A stretch of DNA of 55,443 nt from Microvirga aerilata (GTDB taxonomy: Bacteria > Pseudomonadota > Alphaproteobacteria > Rhizobiales > Beijerinckiaceae), in NCBI RefSeq assembly GCF_016743775.1, contig NZ_JAEQMY010000034.1:1-55443 (forward strand). Reading direction: 5' to 3'. The notes beneath the pieces are model-generated. The model saw nothing but the letters and a program-made list of their open reading frames with translations, was not told the DNA's origin and did not search any database. Both the position numbers and the translations under genes were made by a program. This document shows, one piece after another, positions 26,413-36,288 of this stretch. Every line of letters starts with the position of its first letter. The stretch's first letter is position 1.

Positions 26413-26741
26413 CGCGGTCTCCAGCGTTGGGCACAATGCTGGAGCCATTTAGGGCGCGGAGCGGCAGAAGCTGCGGTTCTGCCGGATCACAAAGTTGTTG
26501 GACCCCTTCTCGCGCCGTTCCTTACCGGAGCGTATCGATGGGAAACCACATGCTGAGGGTGTGGGTGGATCCCCTTCCCTCGCTGACGCTCGCCGGGGAT
26601 GACAGCGGAGCGCTGGCCTTGTGGCGCTGACCTTGGTGTCATTCCCGGCCGCAGCGAAGCGGAGGGGAGGGAATCCATACCGCAGGATACGCAGGTGGAT
26701 CCCCTCTCCTCGCCTTGGCTCGCCAGGGGCGACGGAGTGGC
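26413..26741. other. Gap with mosaic intergenic repeats
   Basis: This 329-bp gap lies between two minus-strand genes. It contains imperfect direct repeats: GTGGATCCCCTTCCCTCGC at 26563-26581 and GTGGATCCCCTCTCCTCGCC at 26695-26714, each followed by a CTCGCC-GGGG-type segment. A CATTCCCGGCCGCAGCGAAG segment (26640-26659) lies between. I see no gene in it. Confidence 0.7.
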
Positions 26742-28088
26742 TTACCGAGCCTTCAGCAGATCCGCCACGTCGAGCAGAACGAACTCGTTGTCGTCCTGCT
26801 TCGTGGGCTCGCGGCTCGATGAGAAGGGCAGATTGTTGTCGTTGCCGACGATGATGTGCCGCTCGTCGACCACCTCCACGTTCTCGATGGTGAAGAACGG
26901 GAAGGTCAGAACCGTGTCGTTGAGGGGCTTCTTCGCCTTCTTGTTCGGATCGGCGATCTGCATCAGGTCGATGTAGCCGATCTTGCGAACCGGATTGCCC
27001 ACATTGGCATCCGACAGCTCGATCTTCACGATCCGCTTGAACTTCGCAGGCTCCTGGAAGCAGTCGGGGCGCTTCTGCCCCTGAGGACATGCCTTGTCGG
27101 CGGTGCCCTCGCCGTTGTCGCGCTCGATAATGAGGCCCGTGGTGCCGTCGATCATGTTGAAGTCGCCGATGGCAAGCCCGTTCTGGTCGAGCACGTATTT
27201 CCAGTGGCGGCCGGTCCACTTCTCCTGGGCCACATCGAATTCGAGGATTCGCAGGTACTCACGGCCGTCCACGGCTTCCCACTGCTTTCTCTCGGCATCC
27301 CAGACCGGGCCTTCGAGCAGGGCGTAGAGGAACTTGCCGTCCTTGGAGGCCGCCATGCCCTCATAGCCCTTCGAGCGGCGCACCGTGAAATTGACGGAGC
27401 CGGTGGGAACGGCGGGCGTCGTCACGGCATAATGGTCGGGCGAGCGGGCAGGCTTGCCGTCGACCAGGGTCTCGTAAACCGCCTCGATCCTGCCGGAGCG
27501 GTCGGCCTTGATCAGGAAAGGCCCGAACTCGTCCGCAATCCAGATCTTGTCGCCGACCGGCTGGAAGCTCTCGATGTCGAAGTCGGATCCGGTGAGGTAG
27601 CGCTTGTCGGTGGCCTCGTTGGCGATGCGGAACGGAACCCGCTTGTCCGGATCGTGCAGGAAGACCGTCTCGAGGCGCTCGACCGTGCCGCCGGCCCAAT
27701 CGAGGCGGTGACGGTTGAGGTACAGCATCGAGTCGGGGGACGTGGCCTTGGAGCCGAAGCCGTTGTCGGTGATCACCCAGAAGGTTCCGTCTCCGACCGA
27801 CTTGATGCCCGAATGGCCCTGGAGAGGCTGACCGCGGAAGGGCAGCTTCACGCCGGTCGGTCGGTCGCCCGACGTGCCCTCGACGGTTCCAAGAGCCTCG
27901 ACGCGCTTGCCCGTGGTGAACTTGCCCGAAACCTTGAGATCGGCGGGAGCATCCGCAGGCGCATCGACGAAGCTTTGCGCCGGAAGAACCGCGTGACCGG
28001 CGAGCAGGGCGGGGAATTGCTGCTGGGCGAGAGCGCTCGTTCCGAGCAGCAGGGACAGCGGCAGAGCCGCGAGAAGACGGACAGACAT
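26742..28088 (-). CDS. Esterase-like activity of phytase family protein, secreted
   Basis: The 448-residue protein has a signal peptide (MSVRLLAALPLSLLLGTSALAQQ) and a beta-propeller-like phytase/esterase domain, with HSGIKSVGDGTFWVITDNGFG, GSDFDIESFQPVGDKIWIADEFGP and FTIENVEVVDERHIIVGNDNN segments typical of the phytase-like family (PF13449). It acts in the periplasm or outside the cell on a phosphate or ester substrate that is not known. The spacing of Asp-rich motifs suggests calcium binding. It is transcribed alone. Confidence 0.9.
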   Translation of the reverse strand: MSVRLLAALPLSLLLGTSALAQQQFPALLAGHAVLPAQSFVDAPADAPADLKVSGKFTTGKRVEALGTVEGTSGDRPTGVKLPFRGQPLQGHSGIKSVGDGTFWVITDNGFGSKATSPDSMLYLNRHRLDWAGGTVERLETVFLHDPDKRVPFRIANEATDKRYLTGSDFDIESFQPVGDKIWIADEFGPFLIKADRSGRIEAVYETLVDGKPARSPDHYAVTTPAVPTGSVNFTVRRSKGYEGMAASKDGKFLYALLEGPVWDAERKQWEAVDGREYLRILEFDVAQEKWTGRHWKYVLDQNGLAIGDFNMIDGTTGLIIERDNGEGTADKACPQGQKRPDCFQEPAKFKRIVKIELSDANVGNPVRKIGYIDLMQIADPNKKAKKPLNDTVLTFPFFTIENVEVVDERHIIVGNDNNLPFSSSREPTKQDDNEFVLLDVADLLKAR

Positions 28089-28194
28089 CCAAGAACCTCT
28101 TTGCTTCTGTAAGCAAGGCTGCTCTTGCAGGAGCCCAATGTCTGTCCGTTGACGGTTTGATGACGGCTGTCTGACAGCCGCGTCCTACTCTGCG

Positions 28195-29070
28195 TTATGC
28201 CGCCTTGCTGATGCTCTGGCCATGAGCGAAGGCCCAGTAGAGTTCGCGGGCGCGGCGATAGAACGGCCCCGGCTGCAGGTCCCTGGCATCGATGCGCAGC
28301 ACCGGCATGACCTTGGAGTAGTTGCCCGAGATGAAGATCTCGTCGGCGCCCGCGAAATCCTCATAGCGCAGGGTGCTCTCGACCACGCTCACGCCGTCGT
28401 CGCGCAGCAGCTGCATCACGCGCTGGCGGGTGATGCCGTTCAGGAACGTGCCGTTCGCATAGGGCGTGTAGACCACGCCGTCCTTTGCCATGAACACGTT
28501 GGAGGTGGCCGTCTCGGCCACGTTGCCCAAGGCGTCGCAGACAAGAGCGTTATCGAAGCCCTTCTCCTTCGCCTCGCGGAGCACCCGGGCGTTGTTGGGA
28601 TAAAGGGCGCCGGCCTTCGCGTCGGTGGGCATGGATTCGAGCGTCGGGCGGCGGAAGCTCGACTTCATCACCGAGAGGCCGCCGGGCACCGGCATGGGTG
28701 CTTCGAACAGGGAAAGGCAGAACTGGGTGGATTCCGGGTCCGGCGCGATGGTGGCAAGGCCCTCGGCCTCGCCCCAATACATGGGCTTCACATAAAGCGC
28801 GGTGTTCGGAGCAAACTTCTTCACGCCCTCGCGCACCAGTTCCACGATGGCCTGAGGTTCCATGGTGGGCTTGAGGCCGATGGTGAGCGCCGAGCGGTTC
28901 ACGCGCTCGCAATGCCGGTCGAGATCGGGCGCCACACCTTCGAACACCCGCGCCCCGTCGAACACGGAGGAGCCAAGCCAGGACACGTGGGAACGGGGTC
29001 CGATCAGGGGCGGATTGCCCTCGTGCCACTCGCCGTTGAACCAGTTCCAGGTCTGTGAATACCAAGCCAC
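28195..29070 (-). CDS. ilvE: Branched-chain amino acid aminotransferase
   Basis: The 291-residue protein is a class IV PLP aminotransferase. The Lys that binds PLP is in TDAKAGALYPNNARV, and GNVAETATSNVFMAKDG and FLNGITRQRVMQLL are the substrate and phosphate-binding motifs. It interconverts branched-chain amino acids and 2-oxo acids in the cytoplasm. Sequence around SWLGSSVFDGARVFEG is typical of the alphaproteobacterial form, in which D-amino acid transaminase activity is a possible alternative. It is monocistronic. Confidence 0.92.
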   Translation of the reverse strand: MAWYSQTWNWFNGEWHEGNPPLIGPRSHVSWLGSSVFDGARVFEGVAPDLDRHCERVNRSALTIGLKPTMEPQAIVELVREGVKKFAPNTALYVKPMYWGEAEGLATIAPDPESTQFCLSLFEAPMPVPGGLSVMKSSFRRPTLESMPTDAKAGALYPNNARVLREAKEKGFDNALVCDALGNVAETATSNVFMAKDGVVYTPYANGTFLNGITRQRVMQLLRDDGVSVVESTLRYEDFAGADEIFISGNYSKVMPVLRIDARDLQPGPFYRRARELYWAFAHGQSISKAA

Positions 29071-29239
29071 GTGACTGCATCCTTATGGGTCAGAAGATCT
29101 GCCCTATCGAAACCCCTGCGCCTGCAGCCGTCAATCGCTTGACCCTTCGTCAAGTCATAAAGACTTGTGATGATTTCCATGATGCAGGCTGATCATTAGA
29201 CGGATTGCCACCGGAAGGCCGGAGTGAGAAGCTTGCGGC

Positions 29240-29917
29240 ATGGCGCTTCCTGCGATCACTGCTCCCGAGACGAAGGCCGTCATCTTCGACGCCTACGGCA
29301 CCCTGTTCGACGTGCATTCGGCCGTTGCCCGCCATATGGACAAGGTCGGACCCGATGCGGCGCGCTTTTCGGAGGTCTGGCGCTCGAAACAACTCGAATA
29401 TTCCTGGGTGCTGTCGCTGGCCGGCCGCTATGAGCCCTTCTGGACCCTGACCGAGCGGGCTCTCGATTTTGCCTTCGCTCGATTCCCGGACATCGACCCT
29501 TCGCTCAGGCAGCCCCTGCTTGAAGCGTACCGCACCCTCGACGCCTATCCGGAGGTGCGGGGGACGCTCCGCGCCTTGCGCTCGCGAGGCCTGCGCACCG
29601 GCATCCTGTCGAACGGCGATCCGGGCATGTTGAACGCAGCGGTCGGATCCGCCGGCCTTGCCGGCGATCTCGACGCGGTGCTGTCGGTGGATGCGGCACG
29701 GGTGTTCAAGACCAGCCCGCGCACCTACGCACTCGTGCTGCAGGCCCTTTCCGTCGATGCGGACGAGGTGGTGTTCGTGTCGTCCAACCGATGGGACATC
29801 GCCGGCGCTGCCGCCTTCGGGTTCACCCCCGTCTGGGTGAACCGCCTCGGGCTTCCGGACGAGTACCCGGAGTTCGCGCCTGGCGCGGTTGTTCCGTCGC
29901 TCCACCTGCTGGTTTGA
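29240..29917 (+). CDS. Haloacid dehalogenase type II
   Basis: The 225-residue HAD-fold protein contains residues of L-2-haloacid dehalogenases: nucleophile Asp in VIFDAYGTLFD, the Arg-containing segment RSKQLEYSW, LSNGDPGML, Lys in VFKTSPRTY, and VSSNRWDIAGAAAFGF. It would hydrolyse short-chain L-2-haloacids, although in many soil bacteria the natural substrate is unknown. A cap domain sits between the motifs. It is convergent with the M20 gene and shares a long hairpin with it. Confidence 0.9.
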   Translation: MALPAITAPETKAVIFDAYGTLFDVHSAVARHMDKVGPDAARFSEVWRSKQLEYSWVLSLAGRYEPFWTLTERALDFAFARFPDIDPSLRQPLLEAYRTLDAYPEVRGTLRALRSRGLRTGILSNGDPGMLNAAVGSAGLAGDLDAVLSVDAARVFKTSPRTYALVLQALSVDADEVVFVSSNRWDIAGAAAFGFTPVWVNRLGLPDEYPEFAPGAVVPSLHLLV

Positions 29918-29920
29918 AGC

Positions 29921-29972
29921 ACTCCACTGCTGTTCCGGGCTCCGCTACGCGGTTCCGGAACGACAGTGGAGT
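29921..29972. terminator. Long hairpin between convergent genes, probable bidirectional terminator
   Basis: An 18-bp stem with two mismatches (ACTCCACTG...TTCCGG at 29921-29938; CCGGAACGACAGTGGAGT at 29955-29972) lies between the stop codons of two convergent genes, 3 bp and 7 bp away. There is an inner CCGC/GCGG pair in the loop. T-runs are weak on either side. Confidence 0.7.
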
Positions 29973-29979
29973 TCAAAGA

Positions 29980-31362
29980 CTACTTCGACAGGGCCGCCAG
30001 GATGCGGGCCCACGAACGCGTGCCCTTGTGGAAGCTCTTGAGGTCGTATTTCTCGTTGGGGGAATGGATGCGGTCGTCGTCGAGGCCGAATCCGACGAAG
30101 AGCGTGTCGAGGCCGAGGGTGCGCTTGAAGTCGCCGCCGACCGGGATGGAGCCGCCCATGCCGATCACGATGGGATCCTTCTGCCACTCGTCATGGAGCG
30201 CGGCCTTCGCGGCGGTGATGGCCGGGAAGTCGTGCGGCAGGGCCAGCGCCCGCGAGCCCTTGTGCTTGATGAACTCCACCGAGCAGTCGGACGGAATGCG
30301 CTCGCGCACGAAAGCCTGGAAGTTCGCCGCGATCTTTTCCGGGTCCTGGTCGCCCACAAGGCGGAACGACACCTTGCAGCTGGCCTCCGACGCGATCACC
30401 GTCTTGGTGCCTTCGCCCGTATAGCCACCGATGATGCCGTTCACGTCGCAGGTCGGCCGGGACTGGATCTGCTCGATGAGCATGCGGCCCTTCTCGCCGG
30501 CGGACTTCTTGAGACCGACCTGGCCCAGGAACTCCTCCTCCGTGAGGTTCAGCCCCCTCCACTGATCGAGAACCTGGGTGGGGGTTTCGGGCACGCCCTC
30601 ATAGAACTCCGGGATCGTGATGCGGCCGTTGTCGTCGTGAATGGCCGCAATGATCCTCGAGAGCACGTGGATGGGGTTCTGGGCCGCGCCGCCGAAACTG
30701 CCCGAATGCAGGTCGCGGTCGGCGCAGCGGACGATCACTTCCTGGTAGACCATGCCGCGCAAGGAAGACGTGATGGCAGGCGTGTCCTGGTCCCACATGC
30801 CGGTGTCGCAGACGAGCGCCACATCGGCCTTCAGCTCGTCCTTGTTGGCCGCGATGAATTCAGGCAGGAACTTGGAGCCGTCCTCCTCCGCGCCTTCGAC
30901 CAGGAAGGTAACCGTAATGGGCAGCGAGCCTGTCTCCGCCTTCCAGGCGCGGCAGGCCTCCACGAAGGTCATCACCTGCCCCTTGTCGTCCGAGGAGCCG
31001 CGGGCGCTGATGACCTTCCGGCCATCGGGAAGCGTGGCGATCTTGGGCTCGAAGGGCGGCGTCTCCCACAGTTCCAGCGGATCGACCGGCTGCACGTCGT
31101 AGTGCCCGTAGAAGAGCACGTGCAGCTTCGCCTCGCCCTGGGCATGGCCCACCACGGCCGGATGGCCGCCCGTCTCGCGCAACGACGCCTCGATGCCGAT
31201 GCTTTTGAGCTCGTCGACAAGCCACTGCCCGGCCGTGCGGCAATAGTCCTTGTAAGCAGGATCCGTGGAGATCGACGGAACTTCGAGCCACTGGAACAGA
31301 CGCTCCAGGGAGGAGTCGAGGTCGGAGTCGATACGCTGCAGAACTTGGTCGAGATGGGACAT
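29980..31362 (-). CDS. M20 family dipeptidase
   Basis: The 460-residue protein is an M20 metallopeptidase with the metal-binding segments VLFYGHYDVQPVDP and FLVEGAEEDGS, a dimerisation domain in the middle (RDLHSGSFGGAAQNPIHVL) and a C-terminal IGMGGSIPVG. It resembles cytosolic dipeptidases of the CNDP/DapE-like group and would hydrolyse dipeptides in the cytoplasm. ATG 31362 (MSHLDQVL) was preferred; the upstream ATG 31371 would add three residues. Confidence 0.9.
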   Translation of the reverse strand: MSHLDQVLQRIDSDLDSSLERLFQWLEVPSISTDPAYKDYCRTAGQWLVDELKSIGIEASLRETGGHPAVVGHAQGEAKLHVLFYGHYDVQPVDPLELWETPPFEPKIATLPDGRKVISARGSSDDKGQVMTFVEACRAWKAETGSLPITVTFLVEGAEEDGSKFLPEFIAANKDELKADVALVCDTGMWDQDTPAITSSLRGMVYQEVIVRCADRDLHSGSFGGAAQNPIHVLSRIIAAIHDDNGRITIPEFYEGVPETPTQVLDQWRGLNLTEEEFLGQVGLKKSAGEKGRMLIEQIQSRPTCDVNGIIGGYTGEGTKTVIASEASCKVSFRLVGDQDPEKIAANFQAFVRERIPSDCSVEFIKHKGSRALALPHDFPAITAAKAALHDEWQKDPIVIGMGGSIPVGGDFKRTLGLDTLFVGFGLDDDRIHSPNEKYDLKSFHKGTRSWARILAALSK

Positions 31363-31441
31363 GGGAAACATCTGCCTTGTGGAGGAGGTTCCCCAAGAGG
31401 TACTCCCATCACGCCGTTGATCGCAAGCACGGGATTGCGGC

Positions 31442-31897
31442 TCAGGATGAGACTAAAGGCTTCGTCATGTAGACACGCCGGAAGCCCTTCTCCTGCGCCC
31501 GATGGGTCTCTGCAAAGCCCAGGCGCTCATAAAGACGGATGTTCTCGATCATGGCCTCGTTCGTGTAGAGCCGAATGGCCTTGAAGCCGCGCTCGATGGA
31601 GATCCTCTCCGCAAAAGCGATCAGCGCACGTCCATAGCCGCGTCCCTGCATATCCGGATGGACGGCCACATTGTCGAGGAGCATGGCTTCGTCTTCTGGC
31701 AGAAGAACCAGCATTCCGGCGAGCTTACTCCCGCTGAAAAGAACATGGACGCACCGCTTCTCGATAAGAGCGGAATAATCGTCGATCATCGGTCCCGGCT
31801 TTTGACCGATGAGCGGAATGTACCCTGCATAGGCGACGGCGGCGAGCGCCTCGACGGCGGCAAGATCCTCGGGAGAGGCCGGGCGAATGTCGAGCAT
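31442..31897 (-). CDS. GNAT family N-acetyltransferase
   Basis: The 151-residue protein has the GNAT core: LLDNVAVHPDMQGRGYGRALI, where QGRGYG binds acetyl-CoA, and NIRLYERLGFAETHR. The start was set at ATG 31897 (MLDIRPA), directly before the first strand; the start at 31909 adds four residues. It is a single-domain enzyme with no clue to the substrate. It lies 31 bp downstream of the HerA-like gene on the same strand. Confidence 0.88.
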   Translation of the reverse strand: MLDIRPASPEDLAAVEALAAVAYAGYIPLIGQKPGPMIDDYSALIEKRCVHVLFSGSKLAGMLVLLPEDEAMLLDNVAVHPDMQGRGYGRALIAFAERISIERGFKAIRLYTNEAMIENIRLYERLGFAETHRAQEKGFRRVYMTKPLVSS

Positions 31898-31928
31898 TGT
31901 CAACAACAAACAGGTTGTCGGATGTCGC

Positions 31929-33467
31929 TTACCGCCTCAGCAATCCCCCGAGAGTTCCGCGCACGATGGCGCGGCCGATGGAGCTGCCCTGGCGGCCGCC
32001 GATGGATTTGCCGATTTCCGCCGCGAGGTTGCCGACCGTCTGGTTGACGATGGTGCGCGTGACCTCGCGCGTCACGCGCTGTCCGACCGTCATGGAGCCC
32101 TTGCGTTGGGTGCCCGCGCCAAAGAGGCCGCCGAGCATGTCGAGGATTCCGCCCCCGCCCTCCGCAGCCTTGGCGTCGGTGGCTGCCTGTTCCGCGCGCT
32201 TGGCCAGCATCTCGTAGGCCGATTCCGGATCGACGGCCTGGTCGTATTTTCCCCGCATGGGGCTTGCGGCCAGAATCTGCTGGCGCTCGGAGGCATCGAT
32301 GGGACCCACCTGGGCCATGGGCGGCGCGATCAGGGTGCGCTCCACCATGGATGGCGCGCCCTTGCCCTCAAGGGTCGAGACCAGGGCCTCGCCGACGCCG
32401 AGCTGGGTGATGGCCTTCTCGGTGTCGAAGCCCGGGTTCTGGTGGAAGGTCTGGGCCGCCACGCGCACGGCCTTCTGCTCGCGGGGCGTATAGGCGCGCA
32501 GGGCGTGCTGGACCCGGTTGCCGAGCTGCGCCAGAACGCTCTCGGGAACATCGACCGGGTTCTGCGTGATGAAATAGACCCCGACGCCTTTCGAGCGGAT
32601 GAGCCGCACGACGCGCTCCACCGTCTCGACCAGAGCCTCGGGGGCGTCGCTGAAGAGCAGATGCGCCTCATCGAAGAAAAAGACGAGCTTGGGCTGATCC
32701 ACGTCGCCCACTTCCGGCAGCTCCTCGAACAGCTCCGACATCAGCCACAGGAGGAAGGTGGCGTAGAGGCGCGGATTGCCCATCAGCTTGTCCGCCGCCA
32801 GGATGTTGACGACGCCGCGCCCGTCGCGATCCGTGCGCATCAGGTCCTTGATGTCGAGGGCAGGCTCCCCCAGGAACTCGTCGCCCTGCTGGTTCTCCAG
32901 CACCAGAAGCTGGCGCTGGATCGTCCCGATGGTGGCTTTCGACACGTTGCCGTAAGCGGTCGTCAGCTCGCCGGCATTCTCGGCGATCAGCTGGAGCAAT
33001 GCGCGCAGGTCTTTCAGGTCGAGCAGCAGGAGCCCCTGCTCGTCGGCGATGCGGAAGGCGATGTTGAGCACGCCCTCCTGCGTGTCGTTCAGATCGAGCA
33101 AGCGGGAGAGCAGCAGCGGCCCCATCTCGGAGATGGTGGCGCGCACCCGGTGCCCCTGCTCGCCGAACAGGTCCCAGAACACCACGGGGAACTTGTCGGG
33201 CACGTACTCGACGCCGATGTCCTTGGCCCGCTTGACGAGGGGCTCCTTGCCGTTGCCGGGCGCGGCCATGCCGGAGAGGTCGCCCTTGATGTCGGCGGCG
33301 AAGACCGGAACGCCCGCGTTGGAAAACCCTTCCGCCAGCACCTGAAGCGATACGGTCTTGCCGGTGCCGGTAGCCCCCGTGATCAGCCCATGGCGATTGG
33401 CGAGCCTCAGATCGAGATATTCCGGCTTTGTGCTTTTGCCGATGAAGATCTTCCCGTCCGCGAGCAT
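31929..33467 (-). CDS. HerA/FtsK-like ATPase (DUF853 family)
   Basis: The 512-residue protein has a Walker A GATGTGKT, Walker [14 protein letters not shown], and the arginine-containing [27 protein letters not shown] segment, all as in the HerA-like DUF853 ATPases (E. coli YjgR type). The C-terminus (about residues 430-510) is rich in Gly/Arg. A nucleic-acid role is inferred from relation to HerA, but no substrate is known for DUF853. There is no partner nuclease nearby, so this is not a Sir2-HerA or NurA-HerA defence pair. Confidence 0.92.
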   Translation of the reverse strand: MLADGKIFIGKSTKPEYLDLRLANRHGLITGATGTGKTVSLQVLAEGFSNAGVPVFAADIKGDLSGMAAPGNGKEPLVKRAKDIGVEYVPDKFPVVFWDLFGEQGHRVRATISEMGPLLLSRLLDLNDTQEGVLNIAFRIADEQGLLLLDLKDLRALLQLIAENAGELTTAYGNVSKATIGTIQRQLLVLENQQGDEFLGEPALDIKDLMRTDRDGRGVVNILAADKLMGNPRLYATFLLWLMSELFEELPEVGDVDQPKLVFFFDEAHLLFSDAPEALVETVERVVRLIRSKGVGVYFITQNPVDVPESVLAQLGNRVQHALRAYTPREQKAVRVAAQTFHQNPGFDTEKAITQLGVGEALVSTLEGKGAPSMVERTLIAPPMAQVGPIDASERQQILAASPMRGKYDQAVDPESAYEMLAKRAEQAATDAKAAEGGGGILDMLGGLFGAGTQRKGSMTVGQRVTREVTRTIVNQTVGNLAAEIGKSIGGRQGSSIGRAIVRGTLGGLLRR

Positions 33468-33590
33468 CGTGTGTCTCCAGGTTACCTTTAAGGATCTTAG
33501 ACGCCTTGTGGCGAGTTTCCACTCTCGAGCTTCTTGATTTAATAGTTTAGCACTGAACTATCCGTTCCATCGCAGCCCCAGGAGAATCAC

Positions 33591-33971
33591 ATGGAAGAAC
33601 TCATCACCCGCGTGACGCAGAAGACCGGCCTCGATCAGGCGACGGCCCGCAAGGCCATCGGGCTGATCCTCGGCTACCTGCAGAAGGAAGGGCCGCAGAA
33701 CGAGGTCAACCAGCTTATCGAGGCGATGCCGGGCGCCATGGACGCCATCGAGCAGGCCAAGACCGGCGCCAGCGGCGGCATGATGGGTATGATGGGCTCC
33801 ATGGGCGGCGGCGTGATGGCGCTGGGCGGCCAGCTCATGGGCGCAGGCGTTTCCATGGGCCAGATGCAGCCGCTGGGCAAGGAGCTGTTCGCCTATGGCC
33901 GCGAGAAGGCTGGCGAGGACGTGATGGGCCCTATCGTCGGCTCGATCCCCGGCCTGTCGCAGTTCGTCTGA
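33591..33971 (+). CDS. DUF2267-like small protein
   Basis: The 126-residue protein has an N-terminal helical part (MEELITRVTQKTGLDQATARKAIG, then LILGYLQKEGPQNEVNQLIEAMPG) as in DUF2267-type proteins, then a Gly/Met-rich hydrophobic stretch (about 62-95) that may sit in the membrane. A clear CAGGAG ribosome-binding site precedes ATG 33591. It is divergent from the HerA-like gene. The function is unknown. Confidence 0.75.
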   Translation: MEELITRVTQKTGLDQATARKAIGLILGYLQKEGPQNEVNQLIEAMPGAMDAIEQAKTGASGGMMGMMGSMGGGVMALGGQLMGAGVSMGQMQPLGKELFAYGREKAGEDVMGPIVGSIPGLSQFV

Positions 33972-33986
33972 CCGTAGCGCATACCG

Positions 33987-34020
33987 CCATCCCGGGGCTG
34001 CGGAGCAGAACCCGGGATGG
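33987..34020 (+). terminator. Hairpin after the DUF2267-like gene
   Basis: CCATCCCGGG and CCCGGGATGG form a perfect 10-bp stem with a 14-base loop, 16 bp after the stop. No T-run follows, so it may be a repeat element or a weak terminator. Confidence 0.5.
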
Positions 34021-34224
34021 CTTGACCCTTGTGGCGCCGGAACCCTCCTCTCCCACAAGGTAGAGGGAAGCACGCGCGTTTCCTTAGAGCGATCCCGGAT
34101 CGCCAGACGGCACCCGAGGCGACAGCTCGCCTGCAATGACCTCGCCCTTTAGGGCATTCCCACCGCCCGCCCGACCCGTTATCGTCCCGGGCATTCACGC
34201 TGCCTTCTCCCGACGGGATAACCC

Positions 34225-36189
34225 ATGGACGATCTGACCCTAGCCTCCGATTTCCCATCCGCCACCCGGGAGCAGTGGCTCGCGCTGGTCGAGGGCGTGC
34301 TGAAGGGTGCTGATTTCCAGAAGAAGCTCGTCGGGCGCAGTCACGACGGCATCCCGGTCCAGCCGCTTTATCAGAAAGCGGAAGAAGCCTCGCCGGTCGC
34401 TCGCGAGCAGGCCGGGCGCTGGCGGGTATCGCAGCGGATCGACCACCCCGATCCGGCGAAGGCCAATGAACTCGCCCTCCTCGACCTTGAAGGCGGCGCG
34501 GATGCGCTGACCCTGGTGACCCACAAGGCGCCGGCATCCCGTGGGTTCGGTGTGCGGATCGGCTCCATCGAGGATCTCGACCGGGCGCTTTCCGGCGTCA
34601 TGCTCGATCTTATCCACCTGCGGGTCGATGCCGGTGGCCATGGCCGCCAACTCGCAGCCCTGACGCTCGCCCTCGCTCAGCGGCGCGGACACCCGCTGTC
34701 CGATCTCTCCCTTGATCTCGGTCTGGATCCCGTGGGCGCCATGGCGGCTCAGGGCCGGATGTCGGCGTCCTGGGATGCTGTGGCGCAGCGCATGGGCGAC
34801 ACCCTCGGCCTTCTCGCCGACCAGGGATTCCACGGCCGTGCGTTCCTGGCGGATGGGCGCGTCTATCATGAGGCGGGCGCCAGCGAGGCGCAGGAACTCG
34901 CGGCCGTTTTGGCCACGGGCTTGAGCTATCTGCGCGCCCTGGAGTCCCAGGGCCATTCGCTCGATGCGGCGCGCAGCGCGCTCGCCTTCCTGCTCGTCGC
35001 CGATGCGGACGAGTTCTTCACTGTCGCCAAGCTGCGGGCGCTGCGCCGGCTCTGGGCGAGGGTCGAGCAGGCCTGTGGCCTCACCCCGAAGCCGATCCGG
35101 CTTCATGCCGAGACCGCCTGGCGCATGACCACGCGGCGGAACCCTTGGGTGAACATGCTGCGCACCACGATCGCGGCCTTCTCGGCCGGCATCGGCGGAG
35201 TGGATGCGGTCACGGTGCTGCCCTTCACGGCAGCGCTCGGACTGCCCGACGCCTTTGCCCGCAGGGTGGCGCGCAACACGCAGGCCATCCTGCTCGACGA
35301 GGCCAATCTGGCCCGCGTGGCCGATCCGGCCGCCGGCGCGGGCGGGTTCGAGGCGCTGACCGATGCGCTCTGCGAAAAGGCCTGGGGGTTGTTCCAGGAG
35401 ATCGAGCGCGAAGGGGGCATCCTGGAAAGCCTGAAGAACGGCGCCTTGCAGGCCCGCGTCGCCGCCGTGCGCGCACAGCGGGAGAAGGCAATCGCCACTA
35501 GGAAGGAGCCGATCACCGGCACGAGCGAGTTCCCGAACATCCACGAGGCGCCCGTTGCCGTGCTGCTGCCGATCCCGGAGCCGGCGAAGGGCGCCGAAGC
35601 GCCACCGCCCTCCTCCGCGCCTGCGGCGGAGACCTCGTTCCCGTCTCTCGTCCGGATGGCGGCAGACGGAGCAGGCCTGTCCCAGCTCGCCGGCACCGCG
35701 TCCGGTCCCTCGCCCGTGGCCGTCGCGGCCCTCCCCTCCAGCCGCACTGCCGAAGCCTTCGAGCGCCTGCGCGATCTCTCCGATGCCTATCTGGCCAGGA
35801 CCGGCGCCCGACCGAAGGTGTTTCTCGCCAATTTGGGGCCGATCTCAGCTTTCACGGCGCGCGCCGGCTTTGCCAAGAACCTCTTCGAGGCCGGTGGGAT
35901 CGAAGCCCTCATGAACGACGGCTTTTCCGATCAGGAGACGCTTCGGCACGCTTATCTCGCCAGCGGGGCGGCGCTGTCCTGCATCTGCTCGACGGACGAG
36001 ATCTACCGCACGCATGCAGCCCAGACGGCGGAAACCCTGCGGGGTGCCGGATCGCGCCTCATCCATCTGGCCGGACGCCCGGGCGACATGGAAGGCGAGC
36101 TCACCCGCGCCGGGATCACGGCCTTCGTCTATGCCGGATGCGACACCCTGGAGGTTTTGAATCGGGCGCTTGAAAAGGCCTGCTCCTGA
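34225..36189 (+). CDS. mutA: Methylmalonyl-CoA mutase, small (beta) subunit
   Basis: The 654-residue protein matches the non-catalytic subunit of heterodimeric methylmalonyl-CoA mutase: N-terminal FPSATREQWLALVEGVLKGADF, the TIM-barrel part with HAETAWRMTTRRNPWVNMLR, and a degenerate C-terminal domain that lacks the cobalamin-binding DxHxxG motif. With mutB it interconverts methylmalonyl-CoA and succinyl-CoA in propionate metabolism. A 565-bp segment with one small gene separates it from mutB. Confidence 0.93.
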   Translation: MDDLTLASDFPSATREQWLALVEGVLKGADFQKKLVGRSHDGIPVQPLYQKAEEASPVAREQAGRWRVSQRIDHPDPAKANELALLDLEGGADALTLVTHKAPASRGFGVRIGSIEDLDRALSGVMLDLIHLRVDAGGHGRQLAALTLALAQRRGHPLSDLSLDLGLDPVGAMAAQGRMSASWDAVAQRMGDTLGLLADQGFHGRAFLADGRVYHEAGASEAQELAAVLATGLSYLRALESQGHSLDAARSALAFLLVADADEFFTVAKLRALRRLWARVEQACGLTPKPIRLHAETAWRMTTRRNPWVNMLRTTIAAFSAGIGGVDAVTVLPFTAALGLPDAFARRVARNTQAILLDEANLARVADPAAGAGGFEALTDALCEKAWGLFQEIEREGGILESLKNGALQARVAAVRAQREKAIATRKEPITGTSEFPNIHEAPVAVLLPIPEPAKGAEAPPPSSAPAAETSFPSLVRMAADGAGLSQLAGTASGPSPVAVAALPSSRTAEAFERLRDLSDAYLARTGARPKVFLANLGPISAFTARAGFAKNLFEAGGIEALMNDGFSDQETLRHAYLASGAALSCICSTDEIYRTHAAQTAETLRGAGSRLIHLAGRPGDMEGELTRAGITAFVYAGCDTLEVLNRALEKACS

Positions 36190-36288
36190 GCATTGCTGTC
36201 CGTGCGCTCCGCGGCTTAACGCCATAGGAACAAGCCCCAAAACCTTCACGTTGTTTCATCCAATTCACCGCAGGTGATGGAGTGTTCA

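Noticed and set aside
26856..28112. 418-codon plus-strand frame opposite the phytase-like gene
   Set aside because: The minus strand has a signal peptide and a recognisable domain; the plus frame has neither.
28164..28182. Hairpin CGGCTG/CAGCCG after the aminotransferase gene
   Set aside because: Six-bp stem and no T-run; too weak to call a terminator.
31929..33467. HerA-like ATPase as part of a defence system
   Set aside because: No Sir2, NurA or nuclease partner is adjacent; neighbours are a GNAT and a DUF2267-like protein.
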